NCBI RefSeq assembly: GCF_000282575.1
Contig: NZ_AKJA01000105.1
Location: 16,532 to 80,531 of the forward strand
From: Herbaspirillum sp. YR522
GTDB taxonomy: Bacteria; Pseudomonadota; Gammaproteobacteria; Burkholderiales; Burkholderiaceae_D
Direction: 5' to 3'
Length of the DNA: 64,000 bases
Positions within the stretch are counted from its first letter, which is position 1. Each line of letters opens with the position of its first letter. The notes under the pieces are model-generated. The model saw nothing but the letters and a program-made list of their open reading frames with translations. It was not told the DNA's origin and made no database searches. Of this stretch, positions 34,997-42,756 are shown piece by piece. The translations under genes were made by a program, and so were the position numbers.

Positions 34997-35877
34997 CAGT
35001 CGCTCCTTTTCATTCCGGGCGTAAAGGCCCGCTGCGCCGCCGAGAACGCCCAGACGAAGAACAGGGCGACGGCCAGGAATACCGTCGCGGTCGCTGCGGC
35101 GAAGGGAAAGTCGTAAGAGGCGAAGATGTACTCATAGATGGCGTTGGCCACCATGCGCACCCGCCCGCCGCCCAGCACCATCGGGAACAGGAAGGAGCTC
35201 AGCGCCATCGCGAAGGTCAGCGAACTGGCCGCGATGATGCCGGGCACCGCCAGCGGCAGCGTCACGTGGACGAAGGCGCGCCAGCGCGTGGCGCCGAGGT
35301 TGATGGCGGACTCTTCCAGCGCGCGCGGCACGTTCTTCAGCGGCCCCATCATGGTCAGCACGAAGAACGGCAGCACGAAGTGCAGCAGCGCGATGAACAC
35401 GCCGGTCTCGTTGTAGACCAGCTGCAGCGGCTTGGCGATGACGCCCAGCTGCTTGAGCAGCGCATTGATCAGGCCGTTGTTGCCGAGAATGATGAGCCAG
35501 GCATAGGCGCGCGTGACCGAACCGGACAGGAAGGTCACCGCCATCGCGCCCAGCAGTACGCCGCGCAGGAGACCGGATTCGGCGCGCACGATCACGTAGG
35601 CCACCGGGTAACCCAGCACCAGCGAGGCCAGCGTCAGCTCCGCCGACAGCCACAGCGTCTTGCCCAGCACCGCCAGGTCGGAAGCGGAACTGAAATAGCG
35701 TGCGTAGTTGGCCAGGCTGGGCTCACCGCCGTAGGTGGCCTGCCCCGGCACCTGGTGCAGCAGGCTGGTGTAGAGGAAGGCCGCGTAGGCGCTGAAAAAG
35801 AATGCCATCACCACGAAGGCGGGCGCGAAGTTCCAGGGCGATGCGCGGTGCTGGAGCGCGTCCTTGTCGTTACCCAT
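34996..35877 (-). CDS. ABC transporter permease, PotB-like
   Basis: The 293-residue permease has an N-terminal span at about residues 15-35, a periplasmic loop, and five further spans. The cytoplasmic EAA loop is EESAINLGATRWRAFVHVTLPLAVPG (about residues 190-215). It begins one base after the ATPase gene ends and overlaps the next permease, so all three are translationally coupled. It forms the channel with the PotC-like product. Confidence 0.93.
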   Translation of the reverse strand: MGNDKDALQHRASPWNFAPAFVVMAFFFSAYAAFLYTSLLHQVPGQATYGGEPSLANYARYFSSASDLAVLGKTLWLSAELTLASLVLGYPVAYVIVRAESGLLRGVLLGAMAVTFLSGSVTRAYAWLIILGNNGLINALLKQLGVIAKPLQLVYNETGVFIALLHFVLPFFVLTMMGPLKNVPRALEESAINLGATRWRAFVHVTLPLAVPGIIAASSLTFAMALSSFLFPMVLGGGRVRMVANAIYEYIFASYDFPFAAATATVFLAVALFFVWAFSAAQRAFTPGMKRSD

Positions 35878-35878
35878 G

Positions 35879-36991
35879 TCAGGCCTCCAGCAGCACGCAG
35901 TCGCAGGCGGCGGCGCTGAGCTCCACTTGCTGGCCGGCTTCGAACAGCACGTCGTCCTGGCGGCGCGGGCGCTCCACCATGACCTTTCCCAGGCCCGGCA
36001 CGCTGACCTCGTAGCTCACGCCATGCCCCAGGTTGACGCAGAACGCCACCTGGCCGGGCATGTGCAAGGCGCCGGTGGCGGCGCCGTTCGCCGCGCCGCC
36101 GGCGACATCGATGGCCATCGCGCCCGGGCGCACCGCCACGGCGGCCGCCTGCCCGGCACTACGCGCACCGGCCAGGTTGACCGTGCCCGCGCCCGGCAGG
36201 CCGATGTCGATGCGGCCCTCGGCGACCGACTGCACCGTACCCTTGAATACATTGGCGCTGCCGATGAAGGTGGCAACGAATTCGGACCGCGGGCGGTCGT
36301 AGATGTCCAGCGGGCGGCCGAACTGCTCCAGCTTACCGTCCTTCATCACCGCCACGTAGTCGGAGATGGTCATCGCCTCGGCCTGGTCGTGGGTAACGCA
36401 GACCGTGGTGACGCCGACGCTCTTCTGCAGCTTGCGCAGCTCGACCTGCATCTCCTCGCGCAGGCTCTTGTCGAGCGCGCCGAAGGGCTCATCCAACAGC
36501 AGGATCTTGGGATCGGTGACCAGTGCGCGGGCCAGCGCGGCGCGCTGCTGCTGGCCGCCGGATAGCTGCGCCGGATAACGGTCGGCCAGGTGCGCCAGGC
36601 GCACCATCTCCAGCGCCTGCATGGCGCGTTCGCGGGCGGCCGCCTGTTTCACCTTGCGCATCTTCAGGCCGAACATCACATTCTCGACGATGCGCATGTG
36701 CGGAAACAGTGCATAGCTCTGGAACACCATGGCGGTCTCGCGCTGGAACGGCGGCACGTTGGCGACATTGCTGCCGCCGATCTGCACCTGCCCGCTGGTG
36801 GCGCTGGCAAACCCGGCGATGATGCGCAGCAGCGTCGACTTGCCGCAACCGCTGGGTCCCAGCAGCGTCAACAAGGCGCCCGGCGGCACGGACAGGGAGA
36901 TGTCATCGAGCGCGGTGAAAGCCCCGTAGTGCTTGCGCACCTGGTCGATGACCAGGCCGACGCCGGTCGGCGCGTGGAGTGGTTCTGTCAT
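35879..36991 (-). CDS. ABC transporter ATP-binding protein, PotA-like, copy 2
   Basis: The 370-residue ATPase carries Walker A GPSGCGKST, Q-loop FQSYALFPHMRI, signature LSGGQQQRAALARAL, Walker [13 protein letters not shown] and the H-loop THDQAEAM. A C-terminal TOBE domain (about residues 285-365) completes it. ATG 36991 is chosen; the in-frame TTG at 37015 is less likely. It is the third gene of the operon that starts with the M20 hydrolase, 53 bases after hpaB. Confidence 0.93.
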   Translation of the reverse strand: MTEPLHAPTGVGLVIDQVRKHYGAFTALDDISLSVPPGALLTLLGPSGCGKSTLLRIIAGFASATSGQVQIGGSNVANVPPFQRETAMVFQSYALFPHMRIVENVMFGLKMRKVKQAAARERAMQALEMVRLAHLADRYPAQLSGGQQQRAALARALVTDPKILLLDEPFGALDKSLREEMQVELRKLQKSVGVTTVCVTHDQAEAMTISDYVAVMKDGKLEQFGRPLDIYDRPRSEFVATFIGSANVFKGTVQSVAEGRIDIGLPGAGTVNLAGARSAGQAAAVAVRPGAMAIDVAGGAANGAATGALHMPGQVAFCVNLGHGVSYEVSVPGLGKVMVERPRRQDDVLFEAGQQVELSAAACDCVLLEA

Positions 36992-37044
36992 GGAAATGCC
37001 CGTCTGTGGATTCAATGGATCAGCGATAAGTTAGGTGGCACCGT

Positions 37045-38481
37045 TCAAACGGCCACGCCGGCCAGGCGTGCGGCGCGCTGCATGGAACCCTTGCGGTCGA
37101 AGCTGCTGTAGAGCGACATCGCCTGCACCATCGGCGGGCTCTCGGCAAACATGGCGTAGGCGCACATGCGGCCGGCGAAGCTGCTGGCGGTCAGCTCGGC
37201 GACCAGGTTGAGCACCTTGAGACGATTCTCGGCAGTCACATCGCCGATGCGAAAATATTTCTGTACGTCCGGACCGGTCAGCGGGCTGCGCAGCGAGCGC
37301 TCGTCGGGTTGCATCACGGCAGTGCCGCCTGCCAGGTCACGCAAGATCTGCACCATCTCGTAGAAGTTGGATGACGCATAGACGCGGCCGGCATTCTGGA
37401 TGCTCAGGTTGGGCATGATCATGCCGCTCTCGCTGACCTGGTGCTCGGCCTCGGAGGCGAAGATGAAGGCACGGATGGTTTCGCGGTAGCCCATCAGCGC
37501 GGCGATCTTTTCGCGGATGGCGGGAATCGCACCAAGACGGGTATGCTCGGTCACCAGCAGTGCGGCGCCCACCAGGGTGTCGGCCTTGGCATAGGCGCGG
37601 TTCAGGAAGCCCTGCGCGGCCCAGTTGTGCAAATCCTGGCGGATCAGCGCGGCCAGTTCCGGCTTGCGCGAGAAGATCACGTTTTCCCACGGCACGAAAA
37701 CATCGTCGAACACGATCAGGGTGTCCAGCTCGTCGAACTGCGACGACAGCGGCTTATCGAAACCGTTGGCGCCGCTGAAGTGCGGCGCGCGGCAGATATG
37801 GCGCAGGTTGGGCGAATTCAGCGGCACGATGCAGGCCACGGCATAGTCGGTATTTTCCGGGATCCAGGCGCCGACGGTCGGCTTGACGAAGGCCGCGTGC
37901 GCATAGCAGGCGCCGGTCTCGAACTTGGCGCCGCGGATGATGATGCCGTCTTCGCGCTCTTCCACCACGCGGGTGTACATGTCAGGATCGTCCTGCTGGT
38001 AGGGCTGCTTGCTGCGGTCGCCCTTGGGGTCGGTGTTGCCGGAGGTCAGGAACCAGTTGCTGACCTGCAGCTTCTTGAGCCAGCGCACCGCGTTCTCGTA
38101 GTAGCGGGTGTCGTACTTGTCGAGCAGCGCCTTGCGGTCCTTCATGACGAACAGCGGCGTGACGGTCTCGTCGCCGAAGCGGTCGATCACAGGGCTCACT
38201 TCGTTGAGGATCGCGGCGGTCATCTCGCGGCGGTTGCGCAGGTCCTCGATGGTTTCGGGCAGCTTGTAGACGCGGCTGGCGACTTCGCCGTCCTCGTTGA
38301 TGTAGCCGAACACGTCCTTGTAGCGCTCGTCGTGCTGCAGGTCGTAGAGCGCGGCCATCGCATCGACCATGGGCTTGATCGCCGGATGGGTGGTGACGTC
38401 CTCGACGCGTTCGCCGTTGATGAAGACTTGTCGGCCGTCCTTCAGGGATTCGCGATATTGATTGCCGGTGAGCAGTGCCAT
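37045..38481 (-). CDS. 4-hydroxyphenylacetate 3-monooxygenase-type oxygenase (HpaB family)
   Basis: HpaB-family oxygenases use reduced FAD from a separate reductase to hydroxylate phenols and related rings. The 478-residue product is of family length. The N-terminus (LTGNQYRESLKDGRQVFINGERV), the flavin-binding region with the acyl-CoA-dehydrogenase-like fold (HICRAPHFS, then FDDVFVPWENVIFSR at about 265-279) and the C-terminal NLVAELTASSFAGRMCAYAMF all match. It starts one base before the end of the M20 gene region (gap of one base). The genuine substrate need not be 4-hydroxyphenylacetate, because the other hpa genes are absent. Confidence 0.92.
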   Translation of the reverse strand: MALLTGNQYRESLKDGRQVFINGERVEDVTTHPAIKPMVDAMAALYDLQHDERYKDVFGYINEDGEVASRVYKLPETIEDLRNRREMTAAILNEVSPVIDRFGDETVTPLFVMKDRKALLDKYDTRYYENAVRWLKKLQVSNWFLTSGNTDPKGDRSKQPYQQDDPDMYTRVVEEREDGIIIRGAKFETGACYAHAAFVKPTVGAWIPENTDYAVACIVPLNSPNLRHICRAPHFSGANGFDKPLSSQFDELDTLIVFDDVFVPWENVIFSRKPELAALIRQDLHNWAAQGFLNRAYAKADTLVGAALLVTEHTRLGAIPAIREKIAALMGYRETIRAFIFASEAEHQVSESGMIMPNLSIQNAGRVYASSNFYEMVQILRDLAGGTAVMQPDERSLRSPLTGPDVQKYFRIGDVTAENRLKVLNLVAELTASSFAGRMCAYAMFAESPPMVQAMSLYSSFDRKGSMQRAARLAGVAV

Positions 38482-38482
38482 G

Positions 38483-39682
38483 TCAGTTGCCTTGAGAAAG
38501 AAGTGAAGGAAGTTGCTGGATCAGGCCGCAGAACAATGCGCCGCGGTCGACCAGGCTTTGGAGTTCGATGATTTCCTGCCGGCTGCAGATGTCGTGGCAG
38601 ACCGGACCGAGGCCATCCAGGGTAGGAATGCCCTGGGCGGCGGTGAAGTTGCCGTCCGAACCGCCGCCGGCCGGCGGCGCCTCGAAGATCGCCAGCGACA
38701 GTTCGTCGGCCACCGATTTCGCCAGCGCCACCAGCGTGCGGTTGCGTTCACTGGTAAAGGCGGGCCGCGTCAGGCGGCCGGTGAGTTCGACCGCTACGCG
38801 GTCATCGCGCCGGTCGGCGGCAATGCGCTCGATCGATGCCCGCAGCGCGGCGGCCTGGGCATCGGTACGGGCGCGCAGGTCGATATCCATGCGCGCCTCG
38901 CCCGGCACCACCTGGCGCGCGGTGCCGCCCTGCAGCACGCCGACGTTGACGATGGCGCCGTTGTCCGGATCGGAGAGTCCGTCGAGTTCGACCACCTTGC
39001 CCGCGAGTTCACGCAGAGCGCTGGCCCCCTTGGCGTAGTTGCTGGCGCAATGTGCGCTACAACCGTGCGCCTTCATGAAGAAGGCACCCAGCGCGCCGCG
39101 CGCACTGATCACGCCGCCGCCCGGGCGACCGGGCTCCAGCACCAGCACCACGTCGGCGTCGCGCGCTTGTTGCTCGATCAGCGCACGGCTGTGGGTGCTG
39201 CCCAACTCTTCGTCGGGGACCAGGATGAAGCGAATTGATTCCAGCGCATCGAAACCACCGGCGATCAGCGTGCGCAATGCGAACAACGCCATTACCAGGC
39301 CGCCCTTCATGTCGCCGACGCCCGGCCCAGTGGCGCGCGCTTCATCCAGACGCGCATAAGGCCAGTCGGCCACGGTGCCGGCCGGCCAGACCGTGTCGCA
39401 ATGCCCCAGGATCACCAGCCGGCCGCGGCCGCCCATGCGATGTGTCGCCACCACCAGGTCGGCCCGCTCGGGTACCGGCAACTGTTCAATGGCGAAGCCC
39501 ATGTCGGCCAGCAAACCCGACAAGCGCGCGCTCACGCGGCTGACGCCCTCGATGTCGTAGGAACCGCTGTCGATGTTGACCAGCTCCTCAAGCAGCACCA
39601 GCATCGCCGGCAATTGCTCCTGAAGAATGACTTGCGCCTGCAGCACAGGCTGCGGCGAGAGAGAAGAAGAATTCTGGCTCAT
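38483..39682 (-). CDS. M20 family peptidase, carboxypeptidase G2-like
   Basis: The 399-residue hydrolase resembles carboxypeptidase G2, which removes C-terminal glutamate from folates and N-acyl amino acids. Zinc motifs are LGHCDTVWPAGT (about residues 92-103), GPGVGDMKGGL (about 117-127) and the catalytic pair in LVPDEELGSTHS. There is no clear signal peptide, so it is cytoplasmic. It is the first gene of the HpaB operon, so hydrolysis of an amide bond is likely an early step, before or after import and hydroxylation. ATG 39682 fits the family start. Confidence 0.88.
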   Translation of the reverse strand: MSQNSSSLSPQPVLQAQVILQEQLPAMLVLLEELVNIDSGSYDIEGVSRVSARLSGLLADMGFAIEQLPVPERADLVVATHRMGGRGRLVILGHCDTVWPAGTVADWPYARLDEARATGPGVGDMKGGLVMALFALRTLIAGGFDALESIRFILVPDEELGSTHSRALIEQQARDADVVLVLEPGRPGGGVISARGALGAFFMKAHGCSAHCASNYAKGASALRELAGKVVELDGLSDPDNGAIVNVGVLQGGTARQVVPGEARMDIDLRARTDAQAAALRASIERIAADRRDDRVAVELTGRLTRPAFTSERNRTLVALAKSVADELSLAIFEAPPAGGGSDGNFTAAQGIPTLDGLGPVCHDICSRQEIIELQSLVDRGALFCGLIQQLPSLLSQGN

Positions 39683-39776
39683 GTAGATAAGGAACCCCGT
39701 TTGCCGTTCGGCCGGTTTTCCAACGCAGCATCGCCGCTTTGGAAAACAGGATCGAACTTGTCGTTGTTGCACGATC

Positions 39777-39792
39777 TATTGCATGCAATAAC
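39777..39792. promoter_or_regulatory. putative GntR operator C (upstream of M20-hpaB operon)
   Basis: TATTGCATGCAATA (39777-39790) is a perfect 14-base palindrome. On the minus strand it extends to GTTATTGCATGCA, shared exactly with operator B. A possible promoter (TTTGAT, 16 bases, TAGATA) ends four bases upstream, so a bound repressor would cover the start of transcription. Confidence 0.6.
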
Positions 39793-40332
39793 GGATATCT
39801 AGCAATCCTTGTGCCAGATCAAATCCAGATGCGATATTCCAGAGCATGGATAAAATTTAATCCTTTAAAAACAAATACTTAATTTATATTTTGTTTTTCA
39901 AGGCATCTGGCGCCACAAGCTAAATTTCGTTTAATTTGTGTTTTTTGCTGCACCAAAAGGCGATATTTTCTAATTTTTCTGTTTTAAATTTGGGCGAAAA
40001 ATATACCAACATCATCTAAATCAGGTAGCACCACCGGGCGTTTGGAGGCGATCCGTGCAATGCCCGAAAGAAACAAGGCACGCATCTTCCGAGCCCATCA
40101 GCGCTCTATGCGCTTATCCCGGAGCGGCCAGCTCTCGAAAGACATCTTCGATTCGTCATTCATGGGCAACCGAGGAGATGAGGATCAGCGGTAAAAGCTG
40201 TGCGGACGAATCGACGAGCGTGGCGATCGTGTGGCCGATGTGGGGCAGCGATGGGGCGTCACGACCGTAGGCTTTGCGCCTGGAAGATAAAACTGGATAG
40301 GCCTGCGGGGTGGCAAGGGGCTTTTTAACCCC
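39793..40332. other. AT-rich non-coding right end of the island
   Basis: The stretch from about 39840 to 40020 is strikingly AT-rich compared with the GC-rich neighbours, containing runs such as TTAATCCTTTAAAAA and ATTTTCTAATTTTTC. It probably holds the promoter of the M20-hpaB operon at its left edge. From 40055 to 40270 a 71-codon plus-strand frame exists without recognisable features. No integrase remnant could be recognised. Confidence 0.5.
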
Positions 40333-40366
40333 TTGGTCGCAGGTTCGAATCCCGCACGGCCTACCA
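40304..40366 (+). pseudogene. degenerate tRNA-Lys copy (3' half intact, no D arm)
   Basis: The T arm, acceptor 3' strand and CCA match tRNA-Lys at 12460. The anticodon stem is GGGG/CCCC around an eight-base loop CTTTTTAA, one base too long. A short 5' strand (AGGCC near 40304) could pair with GGCCT, but no D arm fits between. It is best read as the att scar of an integration event, not as a working tRNA. Confidence 0.6.
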
Positions 40367-40370
40367 GAAA
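40333..40370 (+). repeat. right copy of 38-base direct repeat (putative att site)
   Basis: It is identical to 12502-12539 at 37 of 38 positions. Sequence diverges immediately after the shared AGAAA. Confidence 0.75.
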
Positions 40371-40383
40371 TTCAGCAGCAATG

Positions 40384-40415
40384 AAAAAGGGTTCCAGTCC
40401 GCCGGAACCCTTTTG
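40384..40415. terminator. bidirectional terminator
   Basis: AAAAGGGTTCC (40385-40395) and GGAACCCTTTT (40404-40414) form a stem with A and T runs at either side. It follows the tRNA-like scar and also ends the GSCFA gene coming from the right. It may be the original terminator of tRNA-Lys, displaced by the insertion. Confidence 0.85.
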
Positions 40416-40432
40416 TCATCTGTAGTGCCGCC

Positions 40433-42235
40433 TTAGCTGGATTCTCCGAGCATGGTTTGCAACTGCCCGGTAATGGTCCGATAGTACCGATCATTGCCGT
40501 GAATACGGTCAAAGTCACCGGTCGATTTGTCGATCTCATCGGATCGGTAGGCATCTTCGGTCCATCCTCCATTAGCGCCTATCCAGACCCTGGCATTGAA
40601 AGCCCTCGCGCCGACCGACTCCGCGAATTCGCAGAGTATTTCATCGAAGACGGCGTGCAGCGCTGCGTGATATTGCTGAGAAGGCGGATCGGACACCCAG
40701 ATCACCTCGTGCCCCAGCCCGACAATTCTTTTCACGATCTCGAACAGGTGCGTCCTTGCATGAACCAGGTACTGGTGAACGTCCTTTCGGCTGACATTGA
40801 GATTACCTGCCGTGAGCACGCCCTGGCCGATCAGCGCATTGAGAAATTCGTGGGGCATCATGTGGGTATGCGCACCGATATTCGTGATGACCTTCAAGCG
40901 CTTTTTTGCCGCCGGAGGAATCGACCCGCCGAGCGCCCGGAGCGATTCGACCCATAGCGCCTCGGCACCGGGCTCATGAGGAACGAATATCCTGGTGTCG
41001 TGCGTGGTATAGAGCTGGTGGTGCCAGCGTGATCCCCACATGATCGCCCCACCGCAGTGCGCCGTGCCGAGCTTGTTCAATTCCGTGGATATCTTCCCCA
41101 TGTGCGAATCGCCCACCAACAGGAGATCGGCAGCGTCCTGGACCGGAGCATCGTCTTTCCTGCTCCAGCTTTCCAGTATCAGGTCCTCACAAACCGCATC
41201 ACTGCAATGAGCGCCTGCGCCAGGCTTGGCACTGCAAGCTTGCGATGCACCGGCCTGGGCATCGGCACCCATTCCCAGCGCTGCCATGAAATGCGCCATG
41301 ACGAACGACACGCCTTCGTCGGTCACCGAGCGCATGTTGTCGGCGAATGCCTTGGCTGCAAATAGCGGGGACGAGACCAGTTCGTAGGAAGGAAAGTAGT
41401 CGACGTCGAGCTCGGTGCTGGACAGGAAACCGGCAGCAGCCCTCAGCACCGACTTTGAATAAGTCGTGGCCGGCAGGATGTGCGCGCAATCTGCGGTGGC
41501 CGTAAGAGGGACAGGAGAAACGGTCAGCAGAAATCGCATCGCCGGATTGACCTTGCGTATCTTCGCAATCACGCGCTGCATGGTCGCGACGGTTTCGTCG
41601 TAATCGTAATTATGGAATTGATGCAGGTCGGGATCGAAACAACCCCTGATGGTCCCGGGACAAACAGGAAAAACCGTCCCATCCCTATGCCGCCAGGCTT
41701 CGGTCAAGCCTAGTGTAAAGATGAACGTATTGGCACGGATGATCGCCTGCTCGATGTTGTGCAAGGTCACCGAGCGGGCATCGATTGCCTCTTGCAAGCT
41801 CCCATACCCGTACGCATTGATCGCGGGCCTGAGCGGATCGAAGAACTTCCCGTCTGCGCTGAAGCAATCGGCCCCCTCCCCCGCTTGCTTGCCGCCCCCC
41901 AGTGCCAGATCGATCCATTGCTCGAGCAAGGCTGGCGTATAGATATTCCCGGTTCGGAACGAGAACACCCCATAGCCAAGTTTTTCCCTCTCGTCCTCGC
42001 CAAGCGAGGCCGGTGCCGGCTCGCTGTCGACCCAGGAGAACCCGTTGACGATCAGGTACCGGCTGATGTGCTGCGCAAAACACGATCCGACGGTGATGAC
42101 CGGATCGTCCCGGGTCAGGCTGAACCTGGGACGCCAAAGGTGATGCAGGCGGCCGCTGGAGCGCAGATCCGCGACGGCATTTCGCCAGAACTTGTGTCCA
42201 GGCAAGCTGGTGTAAGGGTTATTCATCTTGTGCAT
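40433..42235 (-). CDS. GSCFA family protein with C-terminal SGNH-hydrolase-like domain
   Basis: The N-terminal part is a GSCFA-family domain, named for the motif visible here at about residues 51-56 (VGSCFAQHISRYL); FTLGLTEAWRHRDG and the SPVPLTAT segment follow. After about residue 340 a second module begins with LLLVGDSHMGKI, a block I motif of SGNH/GDSL hydrolases, then NIGAHTH, and ends with the D-x2-H pair in DFDRIHGN. This two-domain layout suggests acyl-ester chemistry on a polysaccharide or glycan, which is inference. ATG 42235 or 42226 may be the start. It faces the island boundary and has no same-strand partner. Confidence 0.8.
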   Translation of the reverse strand: MHKMNNPYTSLPGHKFWRNAVADLRSSGRLHHLWRPRFSLTRDDPVITVGSCFAQHISRYLIVNGFSWVDSEPAPASLGEDEREKLGYGVFSFRTGNIYTPALLEQWIDLALGGGKQAGEGADCFSADGKFFDPLRPAINAYGYGSLQEAIDARSVTLHNIEQAIIRANTFIFTLGLTEAWRHRDGTVFPVCPGTIRGCFDPDLHQFHNYDYDETVATMQRVIAKIRKVNPAMRFLLTVSPVPLTATADCAHILPATTYSKSVLRAAAGFLSSTELDVDYFPSYELVSSPLFAAKAFADNMRSVTDEGVSFVMAHFMAALGMGADAQAGASQACSAKPGAGAHCSDAVCEDLILESWSRKDDAPVQDAADLLLVGDSHMGKISTELNKLGTAHCGGAIMWGSRWHHQLYTTHDTRIFVPHEPGAEALWVESLRALGGSIPPAAKKRLKVITNIGAHTHMMPHEFLNALIGQGVLTAGNLNVSRKDVHQYLVHARTHLFEIVKRIVGLGHEVIWVSDPPSQQYHAALHAVFDEILCEFAESVGARAFNARVWIGANGGWTEDAYRSDEIDKSTGDFDRIHGNDRYYRTITGQLQTMLGESS

Positions 42236-42756
42236 CTGATCATTCGATTGATCCCGGAAAACCTCGATCAAGCACGCGGCATCAGCGTCACGCCTCGACA
42301 GGTCCGGGCACGCCGCGGGCCCGCAGGACATATCGGAGATTTATCAGAAGTCGCCATGGGCTCTGCCGGCCGGCATGATTTGACTTGGGTTTTTCGGCAA
42401 TCGACGGACTAAATACGATAGGAATTCGGCTCACCCACAAGGCCGCACGACACGCTCGATACCGACGCCCTTGCGGCAGGCCTTGCTCGCACAGGCCGTC
42501 AGGTTCGACGATGATGTTGCGGCACAGTGGATCGGCCATCTCGGCGCTCGTGGACTGGCCGCAACACGATGGCGCGGCGCCTGTCGCAGGTTGCCGTTGG
42601 CCGCGTTTCTCCACTATGATGAAAACGCAGGGCCGCCAATGCCTAAGTCGAAGACCAGCAGCCCCAAGAATTGCCCAGCCACTAGCGCTGCGGCGCATAA
42701 CGTCAGCGTTTCCATGCAGCATCTTTCACTGATACGACAACGACAGGGGAAGCACC
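42236..42756. other. intergenic region between GSCFA and chemoreceptor genes
   Basis: About 520 bases lie between these divergent genes. Open frames on both strands lack family features, composition is mixed, and no terminator or clear promoter hexamers were recognised. A GGGGA ribosome site for the chemoreceptor lies at 42746-42750. Confidence 0.45.

Larger units (their letters stand above)
12502..40370. mobile_element. putative tRNA-Lys-integrated catabolic island (27.8 kb, no integrase seen)
   Basis: The block is bounded by a 38-base direct repeat of the tRNA-Lys 3' half. It contains only catabolic, transport and regulatory genes, several in duplicate, between housekeeping genes on the left and unrelated genes on the right. 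The non-coding right end (about 39.8-40.1 kb) is markedly AT-rich. No integrase, relaxase or transposase is present, so the element would be immobile or have lost its integrase. Base composition of the genes is close to that of the flanks, which is a point against recent transfer from a distant source. Confidence 0.45.

Noticed and set aside
37045..38481. Calling the HpaB gene part of a 4-hydroxyphenylacetate pathway
   Set aside because: No homoprotocatechuate ring-cleavage or downstream hpa genes are present; only the oxygenase family can be stated.
40055..40270. 71-codon plus-strand frame near the right repeat, considered as an integrase remnant
   Set aside because: No integrase active-site residues (R, H-x2-R, Y) or homologous segments can be seen.
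42288..42722. 144-codon minus-strand frame in the gap before the chemoreceptor
   Set aside because: It has an arginine-rich irregular composition, no ribosome site and no recognisable motif.
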